A stretch of 64,000 nt of DNA from JBAXPV01 sp037132075 (GTDB lineage Bacteria > Bacteroidota > Bacteroidia > Bacteroidales > CAIXZF01). The stretch covers positions 1 through 64,000 of the forward strand of contig JBAXPV010000004.1 in assembly GCA_037132075.1 (NCBI GenBank), written 5' to 3'. Positions 19,225 to 26,808 of the stretch are shown here, one piece after another. The first letter of the stretch is position 1. The number at the start of each line of letters is the position of its first letter. The notes below the pieces were generated by a model. That model did not search any database and was not told the origin of the DNA. It saw only the letters and a list, made by a program, of their open reading frames with translations. Made by a program: the position numbers and the translations under genes.

Positions 19225-19258
19225 TTTGGGCAAGTATGTGTTTTTTTAAGTATTTTTG
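19225..19258 (+). promoter_or_regulatory. Bacteroidota-type promoter for the GNAT-like gene
   Basis: TTTG at 19225-19228 and TATTTTTG at 19251-19258, spacing 22 bases (slightly long), ending 21 bases before the ATG at 19280. Confidence 0.45.
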
Positions 19259-19279
19259 TAAGGTTAAAACACAATCGCA

Positions 19280-20473
19280 ATGCAACTGATTCAAGTAACA
19301 GATAAAAAAACGGCAAAACAATTCAGGGATGTCGCCCGCGCCATTTACAGAAACGATGAAAATTTTATCTGCCCGCCGGATTCTATTTTGGAGTCAATTT
19401 TTGATCCGGCTAAAAATCCATTTTGGACTCATGGTGAAGCCATCCGTTGGGTGCTAATCAATGACAATAAAGAACTTATCGGCCGTGTGGCTGCATTCAT
19501 TAATACCAATAAAGCATTTACGTTTCAGCAACCAACAGGGGGCATGGGTTTCTTTGAATGTGTCGAAGACAAAACTGCAGCCTTCCTGCTATTTGATAGG
19601 TGTCGTGAGTGGCTGATGGCCAAAGGGATGCAGGCAATGGATGGCCCGATAAATTTTGGCGAGAACGATGTCTTCTGGGGATTGCTGGTTGAAGGGTTTA
19701 TGCAACAGAGCTATGGAATGAATTATAACCCACCGTATTACAAAACGTATTTTGAAGATTATGGTTTTCAGTCCTATTTTGAACAGGTAACCAATCATCT
19801 CGATCTCAGAAAACCTTTTCCTGAAAGGTTTATGAAGGTAGCTGAATGGATCAGGCGCAAACCTGAGTATGTGTATGTTCATTTCAGGAAAGCCGACGCA
19901 GATAAATTTATCATGGATTTGAAAGAAGTTTATGACTCTGCCTGGCAGTTTCATGAGAATTTCACCCCAATTGAGCCAGCTTTTTTAAAGAAAAGCCTTG
20001 AAGAAGCGAGTCCATTCCTGGTTGAAGAATTTATTTGGTTTGTGTATCATGAAGATAAACCTGCCGCTTTTTTAGTGATGATGCCTGATTTGAATCAAAT
20101 GCTCAAACCTTTAAATGGAAGCTTAAATTGGTGGGGGAAGGCAAAATTGTATTACTATCTGAAGACCAAGAAATTTAGCCGGGCCAGGATTTCAATAATG
20201 GGTATTTCCCCTTCATACCAGCGCATGGGTCTTGACGCAGGTATCTTCCTGAATATGAGCGAGGTGTTCAAAGGAATGCCCTGGTATATTGAATTAGAAC
20301 TCTCATGGGTAGGTGATTTTAACCTGAAGATGCGGGCATTGCATGAGGCTGTTGGCGGGTATTTTGCAAAAAGACATATCACTTACCGGAAAATATTTAG
20401 CGAAATCCCTATTGAACAACGTTCTGCCTTTATCCCGGTGGACACTAAAGATCAGTTTCTTAAAGGGAATTAG
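19280..20473 (+). CDS. GNAT-fold N-acetyltransferase-like protein (YghO-like)
   Basis: 397-residue soluble protein. The opening (VTDKKTAKQFRDVARAIYRNDENFICPPDSILESIFDPAKNPFWTHGEAIRWVL) and FFECVEDKTAAFLLFDRCREWLMAKGMQAMDGPINFGENDVFWGLLVEGF match a GNAT-related family widespread in Bacteroidota, with a second GNAT-like half (FSRARISIMGISPSYQRMGLDAGIFLN). No substrate is known to me. Transcribed alone, divergent from lptF/G, with its own promoter. Confidence 0.75.
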   Translation: MQLIQVTDKKTAKQFRDVARAIYRNDENFICPPDSILESIFDPAKNPFWTHGEAIRWVLINDNKELIGRVAAFINTNKAFTFQQPTGGMGFFECVEDKTAAFLLFDRCREWLMAKGMQAMDGPINFGENDVFWGLLVEGFMQQSYGMNYNPPYYKTYFEDYGFQSYFEQVTNHLDLRKPFPERFMKVAEWIRRKPEYVYVHFRKADADKFIMDLKEVYDSAWQFHENFTPIEPAFLKKSLEEASPFLVEEFIWFVYHEDKPAAFLVMMPDLNQMLKPLNGSLNWWGKAKLYYYLKTKKFSRARISIMGISPSYQRMGLDAGIFLNMSEVFKGMPWYIELELSWVGDFNLKMRALHEAVGGYFAKRHITYRKIFSEIPIEQRSAFIPVDTKDQFLKGN

Positions 20474-20480
20474 AATAAAC

Positions 20481-20511
20481 TTGTAAGTTCAATCAAAACT
20501 CCTTAATTTTG
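20481..20511 (+). promoter_or_regulatory. Bacteroidota-type promoter for the first Asp-box T9SS gene
   Basis: TTG at 20481-20483, 20-base spacer, TAATTTTG at 20504-20511; the ATG is 30 bases further on. Spacing and sequence both fit the TTG/TAnnTTTG consensus. Confidence 0.6.
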
Positions 20512-20541
20512 ACAACGTATTCACTTATTAAAATTAGTAAA

Positions 20542-22503
20542 ATGAAGAAATTTTTCCTCTTATTGTTAACGATGTCTGTCGGGATGGGACTTTTTGCCCA
20601 GAAGCTACAAGTTAACAAATCAATGGCAAAGCCGCTAGCCCCGGTTTTAAATCAGCAATTAGCAATCGATCCGATTGGCTCAAAAGAAGTTTATCTCCCT
20701 GCAGTTGTTTCATGCCCTGAGTCAGCTTTGAGTCCAAATGCAGTTTCTGTGATTGACCTCGGAACATCCATCAATGCTATTGGATTGTCTGGTGGCGGCC
20801 GCACCGTCCTCTGGGCTGATAATAACGCCAATTCAATTTCCTTTTTTCATAGGATGGTTGGTGATGTAATTACCGGTGGTCGTGTTGCCATGGATATCTC
20901 TACTGATGGTGGTGCTACCTGGGGTAACAATGCTGTTGTTTATACCCCGCTTGGACCACCACTTCCTGGTCAGACTTATGCCCAAGCCGCCGGACGTTAT
21001 CCACAGGGTGTTTTGTTCAACCCTTCAGGGAATACTCATGGTAACAGTACTTATGGTCATTATTTTATTCCGACACTTGATGGCAGCAACCCGGGGACTG
21101 CCGCTGGTGTTTGGGGAGGATATGCATGGGGCGTTAGAAAAGGTGATACAACTGCCTTAGCTACCCAGCACAATCTTGCATCAGGTAATGGTTACCTGCA
21201 CAATGTACCGGATGCTTTCACCCTCGTTGGTAATAAGTCTTTTATGGTTGAAACTTCATTACTCGGTGGTATTGGAACAGCTTATAATGACACCCTCGTC
21301 ATGGGCAGAGGTGTTTGGAATACTGTTACAAATGATTTTGATTATACCTGGGAGAAAATGTATGTCCCTACTGATTGGTACGTGGCAGATACTAAAATTG
21401 CTTTTGCTCCTGATGGATTAACAGGATTTATCGCAATTTTAGCTCACAATCCATCTAAACCATTGAGTGATTCAACCTATTTTCCGATTCTTGGAAAAAC
21501 CATTGACGGAGGATTGACCTGGACAGGCCCGATCAATATTGATTTATATGGCGCCAATGGCGTTCCTGAAGTGAAACAATATGTCTCTGATTCTTTACTT
21601 ACCGCAATGTTTACGACCATGCCCGACAGAGATTCTGTCGTTTATACAACGATGGGGAATTGTGACCTGGTTGTTGATATGAATGGGAACCCACATCTTG
21701 GTGTTGTCGTTTCATTGTCAACCGGAGATCATAGTACTTATTTCCCTAAGACTTGCAGCGTATTTGACCTGTATTCACTGGATGGCGGAAATACCTGGAA
21801 AGGTGTTCACCTTGATACCATCAGCAACCAATACGGCTCATTCGGATCTGGAACAACCGTTCTTACTGAAGATAACAGGGTACAGCTCTCCCGCACACAA
21901 GATGGCTCTAAGGTTTTCGTTTCCTGGATTGACACCCAACCCCCTGCATCACCTGCTGCTAACACGGCACCGAACATCTTTGTCAGAGGCATTAATATGT
22001 GGAATCTTAAAATGACCCCAGTGTTAAATGTCACAAAGTTCACCCTTGCCTATACACAGGCTTATATGGCTACTCAGTCACATTTTGTGTTTTCTGCAGG
22101 AAACTCCTGTGGCATTCCTTTTGTTTACCAGGCAATGAATCCAGTGGATGCTACCCAAGCAGTTCAGTATAAATACATCCATAACTATAAAATCCTCGAT
22201 ACACAGTATACCCTTGATTTGGGTTCTCCCGTTATGTATACTCCAAGTCTCGAAGTTTCACAGAACTATCCTAACCCTTGTCATGGCAATACTACTATTG
22301 GTGTTGAATTGGTGAAGTCTTCTACTGTAAGTGTTGAAGTCAGCAATCTTCTCGGTCAAAAAGTGATCTCATTACCTGCTCAGACATTGTCAAATGGTGT
22401 TCATGAAATCAAGCTGGACCTCAGCCATTTGGGTGCCGGTGCTTATTTTTATACCGTAACCGTTGGTAAAGAAAGAATTACCAAAAAAATGATTGTGAAT
22501 TAA
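20542..22503 (+). CDS. Secreted Asp-box (sialidase-fold-like) protein with T9SS type A sorting domain
   Basis: 653 residues. Signal peptide ends L-F-A-Q near residue 16. The body carries three Asp-box/BNR motifs, S-T-D-G-G-A-T-W (120-127), T-I-D-G-G-L-T-W (320-327) and S-L-D-G-G-N-T-W (412-419), which usually mark a six-bladed beta-propeller. The C-terminal about 80 residues (from SQNYPNPCHGNTTIGVEL to ITKKMIVN) are a T9SS type A sorting domain, so the protein should cross the outer membrane and be attached or released. No sialidase arginine triad could be recognised, so enzyme activity is not claimed. The start is the ATG at 20542; a TTG at 20509 lies inside the promoter. Paralogue of the next gene. 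Confidence 0.85.
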   Translation: MKKFFLLLLTMSVGMGLFAQKLQVNKSMAKPLAPVLNQQLAIDPIGSKEVYLPAVVSCPESALSPNAVSVIDLGTSINAIGLSGGGRTVLWADNNANSISFFHRMVGDVITGGRVAMDISTDGGATWGNNAVVYTPLGPPLPGQTYAQAAGRYPQGVLFNPSGNTHGNSTYGHYFIPTLDGSNPGTAAGVWGGYAWGVRKGDTTALATQHNLASGNGYLHNVPDAFTLVGNKSFMVETSLLGGIGTAYNDTLVMGRGVWNTVTNDFDYTWEKMYVPTDWYVADTKIAFAPDGLTGFIAILAHNPSKPLSDSTYFPILGKTIDGGLTWTGPINIDLYGANGVPEVKQYVSDSLLTAMFTTMPDRDSVVYTTMGNCDLVVDMNGNPHLGVVVSLSTGDHSTYFPKTCSVFDLYSLDGGNTWKGVHLDTISNQYGSFGSGTTVLTEDNRVQLSRTQDGSKVFVSWIDTQPPASPAANTAPNIFVRGINMWNLKMTPVLNVTKFTLAYTQAYMATQSHFVFSAGNSCGIPFVYQAMNPVDATQAVQYKYIHNYKILDTQYTLDLGSPVMYTPSLEVSQNYPNPCHGNTTIGVELVKSSTVSVEVSNLLGQKVISLPAQTLSNGVHEIKLDLSHLGAGAYFYTVTVGKERITKKMIVN

Positions 22504-22524
22504 TTATTCAACTTTAATTTAAGG

Positions 22525-22561
22525 TCGGGGTCGGTAACCAATTTACCGACCCCGATTTTTT
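22525..22561 (+). terminator. Intrinsic terminator
   Basis: Perfect 13-bp stem (TCGGGGTCGGTAA 22525-22537 with TTACCGACCCCGA 22543-22555), 5-base loop, six T. It ends the transcript of the first Asp-box gene, so the paralogue downstream has to have its own promoter. Confidence 0.93.
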
Positions 22562-22595
22562 ATGTTAAAAAGGTAAGTTACAATCGTTTTTCTAT

Positions 22596-22603
22596 TAAAT
22601 TTG
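22596..22603 (+). promoter_or_regulatory. Bacteroidota-type -7 promoter element for the second Asp-box gene
   Basis: TAAATTTG matches TAnnTTTG and sits between the terminator and the ATG at 22658 (54 bases downstream). No clear TTG at -33. Confidence 0.4.
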
Positions 22604-22657
22604 CCATTCAATTTTTAAAAGAGAATAGAAACAATTATTATCTAAAACCATATCTCT

Positions 22658-24625
22658 ATGAAAAAAGTCTTACTATTCGTATTTGCCTTGACCCTTTCTG
22701 CAGGCATGTATGCCCAGAAACCGCAAGTCCTTCCTGGATTTGCTAAAAAAGCACCCGCTCCCTTCCACCAGCAAGTAGCCAGCGAACCTATTGGTACCAA
22801 GCCAGTATATATGGCTCCTGTTGTTCAGTCACCTTCTTCACCTGATGGCCCCAATGCTGTATCAATTATCGACCTGGGTACTTCTATTAATCCTTTTGGT
22901 ATGTCAGGTGCTGGCAGAACGGTTCTGTGGGCCGACAACCAGATTAATGCCATTGGGTTCGTACATCGTATGAATGGTGACGTGATGGCAGGTGCAAGCA
23001 TCGCTTTTGATTTGTCAAAAGATGGTGGTGCTTCCTGGAGTAACAATATTAAAGTCTATGCACCACTGGGACCTCCATTACCTGGTCAGACTTATCCTCA
23101 GGCTGCTGGTCGTTATCCACAAGGCTGTCTTTATAACCCTGCAGGAAACACAGACCCAAGAAATGCTTATATGCATTATTTTATTCCTACCCTCGATGGT
23201 AGTAATCCAGGATCTGCTGCCAATGCCGGTAGCTGGGGTGGTTATGCTTTCGGTGTGAGAAAAGCCGATACGATTCCTCCTTATACGCAGCACAATGTTC
23301 CTTCAGGAAACGGTTACCTTCATAATATTCCTGATGCTTTTGCTCTTGTAGGAAACAAAACATTTATTGTTGAGCCTTCTTTGTTTGGTGGCCTCGGTAC
23401 CAACTATTCTGACTCACTTGTTGTCAGCAAAGGTGTTTGGAATGCCACAACCAATGATTTTGATTATACTTTTGACAAACTTTATGTCCCTTGTGATTGG
23501 TATGTGACTGATTCCCGGATCGCTTTTGCGCCTAACGGACAAATAGGTTATATCTCTATTCTCTCTCACAACACTTCCAAACCGCTGACAGATTCTACTT
23601 ATTTCCCAATCCTGTATAAGACAATTAATGGTGGAACTACCTGGACCGGCCCTATCAATGTAGATTTATACGGTACCAATGGTGTTCCTGAAGTAAAGCA
23701 ATATGTTTCTGACTCACTGCTGACCGCGATGTTTACCACCATGCCCGACAGGGATTCAATTGCTTATGGAACTATCGGTGCTTCTGACCTTAATGTTGAT
23801 GTTAACGGAAATCCACATATTGCCTGTGTCGTGAACCTGGCAAGCGGTACTTATACTACCTATTACCCAAAAACCTGTCAAATGTTTGATATCTATTCAC
23901 CAGATGGCGGAACTACATGGAAAGGGATTTCTCTTGATACCATCAGCAATGAATGGGGTACATACGGAACAGGTGCTACAACAGTAAGTGATGACAACAG
24001 GCCTCAGATATCTCGTTCAGAGGACGGTTCAAGAATGTTTATTTCCTGGCTTGATACTCAACCTCCAACATCACCTGCAGCCAATACTGCACCAAACATC
24101 TTTGTGAGAGGTATTAACGTATGGACTTCTATGATGACCCCTGTGTTAAATGTGACCAAATTCACCCTGGCTTATACCCAGGCCTACATGGCAACCCAAT
24201 CATTTGTTGTATTCCAGAGTACCGGCGGTTTTGGTATTCCTTTTGTATACCAGGCAATGAACCCAACAGATGCTACCCAGCCAGTTCAGTTTAAATATAT
24301 CCACAATTACAAAATTATGGATTCACAATTTACCCTGGCAACAAGTTCTAATGTAATTTCTATTCCAACAATGGAAGTTTCTCAGAACTACCCTAACCCT
24401 TGTCATGGTCTTACAACAATTGGCGTTGAATTGGAGAAATCTTCTACGGTATCAGTTCAGGTATACAACCTTGTTGGACAGAAAATCATGTCTCTCCCTG
24501 CACAAACAATGTCTGGCGGAATTCATGAAATCAATCTTGATTTGACCAATACTCAGGCTGGAATATATTTCTATACTGTAACCATTGGAAAACAAACGAT
24601 CACCAAAAAGATGGTAGTCAGATAA
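22658..24625 (+). CDS. Secreted Asp-box protein with T9SS type A sorting domain (tandem paralogue)
   Basis: 655 residues, colinear with the gene at 20542 along its whole length, with long identical blocks such as V-K-Q-Y-V-S-D-S-L-L-T-A-M-F-T-T-M-P-D-R. Signal peptide ends M-Y-A-Q (about residue 20); Asp boxes S-K-D-G-G-A-S-W, T-I-N-G-G-T-T-W and S-P-D-G-G-T-T-W at matching places; C-terminal T9SS type A domain from SQNYPNPCHGLTTIGVEL to ITKKMVVR. A recent tandem duplication followed by divergence is the simplest reading. Flanked on both sides by intrinsic terminators, so it is a one-gene transcription unit. Confidence 0.85.
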   Translation: MKKVLLFVFALTLSAGMYAQKPQVLPGFAKKAPAPFHQQVASEPIGTKPVYMAPVVQSPSSPDGPNAVSIIDLGTSINPFGMSGAGRTVLWADNQINAIGFVHRMNGDVMAGASIAFDLSKDGGASWSNNIKVYAPLGPPLPGQTYPQAAGRYPQGCLYNPAGNTDPRNAYMHYFIPTLDGSNPGSAANAGSWGGYAFGVRKADTIPPYTQHNVPSGNGYLHNIPDAFALVGNKTFIVEPSLFGGLGTNYSDSLVVSKGVWNATTNDFDYTFDKLYVPCDWYVTDSRIAFAPNGQIGYISILSHNTSKPLTDSTYFPILYKTINGGTTWTGPINVDLYGTNGVPEVKQYVSDSLLTAMFTTMPDRDSIAYGTIGASDLNVDVNGNPHIACVVNLASGTYTTYYPKTCQMFDIYSPDGGTTWKGISLDTISNEWGTYGTGATTVSDDNRPQISRSEDGSRMFISWLDTQPPTSPAANTAPNIFVRGINVWTSMMTPVLNVTKFTLAYTQAYMATQSFVVFQSTGGFGIPFVYQAMNPTDATQPVQFKYIHNYKIMDSQFTLATSSNVISIPTMEVSQNYPNPCHGLTTIGVELEKSSTVSVQVYNLVGQKIMSLPAQTMSGGIHEINLDLTNTQAGIYFYTVTIGKQTITKKMVVR

Positions 24626-24644
24626 TCCTGATCTTATTATATTG

Positions 24645-24682
24645 AAAAACGTCGCAGCTCAATTCCTGCGACGTTTTTTTTT
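24645..24682 (+). terminator. Intrinsic terminator
   Basis: AAAAACGTCGCAG (24645-24657) pairs with CTGCGACGTTTTT (24666-24678), 8-base loop, run of nine T (24674-24682). Ends the second Asp-box gene. Confidence 0.9.
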
Positions 24683-24717
24683 ATTTGATAGATCCTTGTC
24701 TTTTTTTACCGTGGATA

Positions 24718-24748
24718 TTGCCATGCTGGCAATTTCGTGCTAATTTTG
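24718..24748 (+). promoter_or_regulatory. Bacteroidota-type promoter with an overlapping interrupted palindrome
   Basis: TTG at 24718-24720, 20-base spacer, TAATTTTG at 24741-24748. The -33 element begins an inverted repeat TTGCCA-TGC-TGGCAA (24718-24732) that could be an operator. The ATG is at 24800. Confidence 0.6.
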
Positions 24749-24799
24749 CAGGCCTTTTTAGAAATTCCGTTAACCCAATTAGTATCCTATTATTATCAC

Positions 24800-26662
24800 A
24801 TGAAAACTTACATACTTACAGCCTTTTTACTCAGTGTTTTCTTTACGGGGTTTGCTCAGCAGAACGGGAAAATAGTTTCTCCACATGCAAAAAATGCAAT
24901 ACTAAATTGTTCTACAAAGACTGTTCTTGACAATAATACTGCTGTTTCCCCTTGGAAGATCAGCCCGATTGTAAAATCAGCGCTTTCATCAGCGGAGACA
25001 ACAATTGGCAATACCTGGTTTGATTTCCAGACAAATGGCTCTATTCCACAAAGAATTTATGAGTATAATGACGGAAATATTGGTGCCTGCTGGGCTTACG
25101 GAGTAGCGAATCCTTTGTATGCAGACCGTGGAACCGGATATAATTATTATAATGCAAATAACTGGGGAAATATACCCACTGCGCGCGTTGAAGATGTAAA
25201 AACAGGAACACCTTCTTATGCTCCCTGGGGAACAAGCGGGGAAATACTTGTGTCTCATACGAATTCAAATAGTGGCTTGAAAATTGCGAAAAGAACCTCA
25301 AAGGGAAGCGGTACCTGGACACTGATGACCAAACAAGGGCCATCCAACCATCAGAATGTCCTTTGGCCCAGAGTAGAGACAAATGGAGCCAACAATCAAA
25401 ACATTCATATTATTGCCTTGACGGCACCCCTGGCAAATGGCGGGTCGCTCTATAACGGTCAAAACGGGGCGCTCCTGTATTCACGATCGAGTGATGGCGG
25501 GGCAACCTGGAATATTGATAACATGGTGCTCCCCGGAACAGATACAGCTAACTATCCTGTACTCAATGGCGATTGCTATGCATTCGCAAACCCTGTTGGA
25601 AACACGCTTGCATTGGTTTATGGAAATGTATGGACAGATATCTTTTTATTGAAATCAACCGACAATGGGGATACCTGGACAAAAACGATCATTTTCCAGC
25701 ATCCTTATCCGAAGTTTAAAGAAAGTACAACCTTGGTTACGGATACACCTTACGTATGTGATAATTCATTGGCAGTCGCCCTGGATAATACAGGGAAAGC
25801 TTATGTATTCTTTGGAATCCAGAGAGCTTTGAATGATATCGTTAATGACTCTTCTTTTTCACTGATGCAATTCACTGATGGCCTTGCCTTTTGGAAAGAA
25901 GGACAGCCTGCCTTTACTTCCCTTAATCCGGATATTGTTAACGCGGGAGGAAACCTGGTTGGATGGACTCAGGATGTGAATGGTAACGATACAATCCTTG
26001 AATTTATCAGCAGCCCGGCAATATATAAATGTTCTGTCACGTCAATGCCAACAGTCACAATCGATCAGGGTAACAATAGGATTTACCTCTTCTTTACCTC
26101 TATTGTTGAAGGCATGACCAATAGTTTTCAGAACTACAGGCATGTTTATAGCCGTCGGTCCGATGATGGTGGTACAAGTTGGACTGCCTTTAATGACATT
26201 ACCGGTGATGCCGCTCATAATGGGTACGAATGCGTATTCCCATCGGTTTCACCTACTTCAGACGAGTTTTTTTGCCATCTGATTTATCAAAAAGATCAGC
26301 AACCAGGGATGTCGTATGATGGCGATATGGATCCAGCCGCTAACAATGATATCGTTTACCTTAAGTTTCCCAAATTAACTACGGGGATCAATCCCGCTTC
26401 TGTTGATTTCGTGAATGTCTCCTGTTATCCCAATCCTTTCCATGGAAGTTGTCAAATCAACCTGATGCTTATTAACAATACCAGGTTAAGTATAGAAGTT
26501 TCTGATTTCCTTGGACGCATTATATATCAGCTTCCTTCAGCCTCCTATTCTGCTGGAAGTCATCAGTTTGTTGTTGATGCATCCTCTTGGTATCCTGGGA
26601 TTTATTTTTATACCTTGAAGGGAGTAAATCAAAGTCTGAGTGGCCGGATGATCGTTCAATAA
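24800..26662 (+). CDS. Secreted Asp-box protein with T9SS type A sorting domain (divergent third copy)
   Basis: 620 residues with signal peptide ending F-A-Q (about 18). Asp boxes S-S-D-G-G-A-T-W, S-T-D-N-G-D-T-W and S-D-D-G-G-T-S-W point to the same kind of beta-propeller as the two genes before it, but the sequence has diverged well beyond them. The C-terminal about 80 residues, starting VNVSCYPNPFHGSCQINLML and ending SGRMIVQ, form a T9SS type A sorting domain. ATG at 24800 gives a clean signal peptide; a TTG start at 24737 would put the -7 promoter element inside the gene. Ligand or enzyme activity unknown. Confidence 0.82.
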   Translation: MKTYILTAFLLSVFFTGFAQQNGKIVSPHAKNAILNCSTKTVLDNNTAVSPWKISPIVKSALSSAETTIGNTWFDFQTNGSIPQRIYEYNDGNIGACWAYGVANPLYADRGTGYNYYNANNWGNIPTARVEDVKTGTPSYAPWGTSGEILVSHTNSNSGLKIAKRTSKGSGTWTLMTKQGPSNHQNVLWPRVETNGANNQNIHIIALTAPLANGGSLYNGQNGALLYSRSSDGGATWNIDNMVLPGTDTANYPVLNGDCYAFANPVGNTLALVYGNVWTDIFLLKSTDNGDTWTKTIIFQHPYPKFKESTTLVTDTPYVCDNSLAVALDNTGKAYVFFGIQRALNDIVNDSSFSLMQFTDGLAFWKEGQPAFTSLNPDIVNAGGNLVGWTQDVNGNDTILEFISSPAIYKCSVTSMPTVTIDQGNNRIYLFFTSIVEGMTNSFQNYRHVYSRRSDDGGTSWTAFNDITGDAAHNGYECVFPSVSPTSDEFFCHLIYQKDQQPGMSYDGDMDPAANNDIVYLKFPKLTTGINPASVDFVNVSCYPNPFHGSCQINLMLINNTRLSIEVSDFLGRIIYQLPSASYSAGSHQFVVDASSWYPGIYFYTLKGVNQSLSGRMIVQ

Positions 26663-26723
26663 AACAGTTTAAAATCCCTGAAAAAGGGTAATCAACACTA
26701 CTCTGTTCAAAACTAATAAGTTA

Positions 26724-26758
26724 TTGTCATGCGCTGGCTGGCAGATGAGGTAATTTTG
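26724..26758 (+). promoter_or_regulatory. Bacteroidota-type promoter for the type B T9SS protein
   Basis: TAATTTTG at 26751-26758 with TTG at 26724-26726 (24-base spacer, longer than usual). The ATG is 50 bases after the -7 element. Confidence 0.42.
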
Positions 26759-26808
26759 TAAAGAATACGGTTACGATTGCGTTTCCGCTTATTTACTAAA
26801 GAAACCAC

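Noticed and set aside
19158..19316. Upstream extension of the LptF/G gene
   Set aside because: The extra 53 residues are not membrane-protein-like, would cover two promoter elements and overlap the divergent gene start.
20542..24625. True sialidases
   Set aside because: Asp boxes are present but the catalytic Arg triad, Tyr and Glu of sialidases could not be picked out, so only a propeller-like fold is suggested.
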